NCBI RefSeq assembly: GCF_028858725.1
Contig: NC_084773.1
Coordinates: 1,478,350-1,542,349 of the forward strand
DNA: 64,000 nt
Direction of reading: 5' to 3'
DNA from: Colius striatus
Lineage: Eukaryota; Chordata; Aves; Coliiformes; Coliidae
Of this stretch, positions 61,270-64,000 are shown piece after piece; position 1 is the stretch's first letter, and every line of letters starts with the position of its first letter. A program made the position numbers and the translations under genes. The notes beneath the pieces are model-generated. The model saw only the letters and a list, made by a program, of their open reading frames with translations. It was not told where the DNA came from and did no database searches.

Positions 61270-64000
61270 CTGCGGGGAGGAGAGAGAGCTGTCACCCACA
61301 CGCGCTCACTGCCACCCACAACACCGACCCTGCAGGGAACCCACACACCGAGCACGTTAAACCCCCACACTGCATTTGCAGGTACCCGAGAGGCGAGTGG
61401 CCATGCAGCAAGCAAATCCCCAAGGGACTAACGGTGACTTTGCAGTGTCCATTGCAAAGGCACAGCCATTACAACCACCACCTTCAATACCCACTCCAGA
61501 CCTGTGAAGGGCTGCACTCCTTAAAGGTATTTGTCTTCTTCATGCTAATCCAGTGTTAATGTTACCAGTTGCCTTTCAGAAGCTGTTTTCCCACTGGCAA
61601 GAGAAAATGGGCTCAAGTTGTGCCAGGGGAGCTTTAGATGGGACATGAGGAAGAATCTTTTCACCAAGAGGGTTGTTAAGCATTGGAAGGGGTTGCCCAG
61701 GGGAGGTGGTGGAGTCATCATCCCTGGAGATATTTAAAACACTCCCAGATGAGGTGCTGAGGGATGTGGTTCAGTTTGGTGATGAGCTTGGCAGTGTGAG
61801 GTTGGTGGTTGGACTCAATGACCTTAAAGATCTTTTCCAACAGTAATGATTCTGTGATTCTTCAGCCACAAAGCAATAAGCCCTTAAGATGTGAAACAGG
61901 AGGAACTCCTGAGTGTAGGCACTTTCCTGTTGTAATTAATGCCCCTTTCTAGCACTGCCTGACAAACATCAACCCTTTTTCATGCTGAACACAGGCAAAT
62001 ACCCAACAATGTCAATTCCCATCATCTTAATTCCACAGCATAGGCTTGGGACAAGGCACAAGTCTGAGACACTGTATCTCAGTGCCAGAGTGGATTTCTG
62101 TGTCAATGCTGTTACACTGAAACAGGGCCTAAGGGAAAGAAATGTCTCAGTTTCTCCCAGTGGCTGAAGGAGAAGCAGCCCAGGTACTGGCGTGTCATTG
62201 CTTTGCATCCTTGGCATATGTTACAGTGCGAGGTGTCTGCTTTGCTGTTGACTGTTAAGGGTCCAAAAGGTTTAACAGAACTGAGGCAATTAACACAGTG
62301 ATGATTTCATGTCCATTTTACAAATCTGGGCAGCAAACCCACACAAGTCACTACTTTACCCAGCACCAGAGCCAGTGAGAAAGGAAAGGCTTTCTGTTGT
62401 TTAGTGGTACTTTAATCCAGGCTGAGTAAGAACAAGGTCAAAGGCAGAGATGGGCTTTCCAGGGGAGGTTTGACTCTGTTTGCCCAGCCACAACAGGAAT
62501 GCTGCTGTTGCCACCTCACTGCACTGACAGCAAGGTAAAAATCAGGAATCAAGGAAAAAAGAGAACTTAAGCACTTCACCTGTGGAAGTGTTAACTTCTT
62601 TTTCATAGGAGCCAAGATTTTGTGCCTTTTTGAGAAGTGTACATATGCTTATCTCTTCAGAGGGGTGCTTTAGACATGCAGGAGGTGGGAAATTGGGAGG
62701 TAATAAAAAGGTTGTCTCCAGAATGCAGGTATCCCTGCCACAAAGGATCTGAGAGGCAGGATAAGGCATCTTACAGACCACCCTGGTATGGGTCTGTGTG
62801 TACAGGTGCACTGGGCAGAACACAGATTTAGAAGAAAATATTAAGATGAGAATTTAGTAGCAGCAACTGCAGCAACTGAGTAACCCTACGCTGCTAAAAT
62901 GTGGAGGTATTTTTACCACCTCTTTATGAGAAACAGAGTAAGATGAAATCCCATCCAACATGTTACAGTTAAAAAAGCAAACAAGCCCCAAAACAACAAA
63001 TAATCCACCCAGGGTTTCTGATTTTCAGTGCACTTCTTATTTTGTATGATCCCCACAGTGCTCTTAGCAAGGTCTTAACATCCTATTTTCCCAAGAAAAG
63101 AGATTGTCATCTAGCTCAAAATGTCAAAGATAACAAAAGGGAGAGGAATCTGGTAATGAGCAACAGGAACCAGCCCATGGGAGTGTCAGCGGTGTGTGTC
63201 GGTGGAAGCCTGTCCCTTCCTCCTGTCACCCCCCAACATCCAGAGCAAAGAGAAGCCCATCTGTACAGAACACTCTGCAACCTGTGTGCCAAGGGACACC
63301 AGACAGCAGCAGCACCAGTGCAGAGAGGGGCCTCTTGGCATCGCACATGTGAAACCCCACACGGCGGAGGGAAAGGATCCAGGGAGATGCAGCTCTCAAA
63401 CTGCTTGTAAAAACTCCAGCCTCTGAGAGATCAGCCACTCCACATGGTTACTCTCTGCAGGGCATCACAATAGGGGAGGATGGAAGGACAGAAGGAAGAG
63501 CTTGGGTACATGGGCCAGATGAATTTCACGACACTGCAACTCATCACAACCCCATTATCTTGCTTTGTCTCTCCACATGTGAGAGGGATAAAAGTGAGTC
63601 TGACATGTAAGAAAACTTGGCTCATCCTCAGTGGTTCTGAAGGAAAACCAATTCAATGTACAAGATGGCAAGCTAAAAACCAAACAACTAGCCCAAACCA
63701 AACCAACAGAACAACCCATCCAACACATGGAAATGAGCTGTAATCAAAAATCATTACCTGACTTTAGGAAAAGTCATGAAATATTGACACAACACAACCT
63801 GTGACCAGCAGGAATGCTTTTGGCTGGCTAAAACAACTAAGGCCATTCCAACTTGTTTCCACCTGGAAAAGTCAGTGCAAGATTTGCCTCTTGTGCAGCA
63901 GTCCCAGGAGGAGGAGAGAGCACACAGTGACTGCCAAGAGGAACGCCCTGAATGCCCCCTGCGCCTGCAGATCCCACCAGTCCCTGCCTGGGGCTTCGCT
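61270..64000 (-). other. VGLL4: VGLL4 upstream intron (partial)
   Basis: It runs from the acceptor of the penultimate exon to the window edge, and its donor lies beyond 64000. I looked for the next VGLL4 coding exon (the Ser/Pro-rich central part) and did not find it. Besides one CR1 (61591-61861) nothing recognisable is present; open frames at 61969-62217, 62542-62823 and 63042-63410 look like chance. Confidence 0.8.
61591..61861 (+). mobile_element. CR1 LINE 3' fragment, older subfamily
   Basis: Plus-oriented: GGCTCAAGTTGTGCCAGGGG, AGAATCTTTTCACCAAGAGG, TTGGACTCAATGACCTTAAA, and a 3' end with TGATTCTGTGATTCT. It belongs to the same older group as 19373 and 39275, antisense to VGLL4. Confidence 0.9.

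Overview
The window is vertebrate nuclear DNA, almost certainly from a bird. It carries about twenty 5'-truncated CR1 LINE copies, recognisable by the (ATTCTATGA)n-type 3' end and the RT tail of ORF2. Its only coding sequence belongs to two widely spaced vertebrate genes with GT-AG introns. No bacterial, viral or CRISPR-like gene set is present, and nearly all short open frames are chance frames or CR1 debris. The species cannot be told from what I can see.

Layout. Positions 1-34935 read as the large final intron of ATG7 (+ strand), AT-rich and dotted with CR1 copies, including an older CR1 interrupted by a younger one (19373-20488). The last ATG7 exon starts at 34936 and encodes only ten residues plus stop, followed by a 3'UTR whose end I cannot fix. 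From roughly 36.5 kb to 55.6 kb is intergenic DNA with more CR1 copies and one striking element: a perfect, spacerless 134-bp palindrome at 40311-40444. From 55.58 kb to the end of the window is the 3' half of VGLL4 on the minus strand: a 3.1-kb 3'UTR containing a tandem array of about 19 copies of a 31-bp unit, the terminal exon with both TEAD-binding Tondu motifs (58743-59011), a 2.14-kb intron, the preceding 118-nt exon (61152-61269), and part of the next upstream intron.

ATG7 (E1-like enzyme of autophagy) and VGLL4 (TEAD cofactor opposing YAP) lie tail to tail, the same order as I recall on human chromosome 3p25. They are neighbours by synteny and not a functional unit. I found no new multi-gene system. 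The best candidates for something undescribed are structural: the perfect palindrome, the minisatellite in the VGLL4 3'UTR, and the nested or chimeric CR1.
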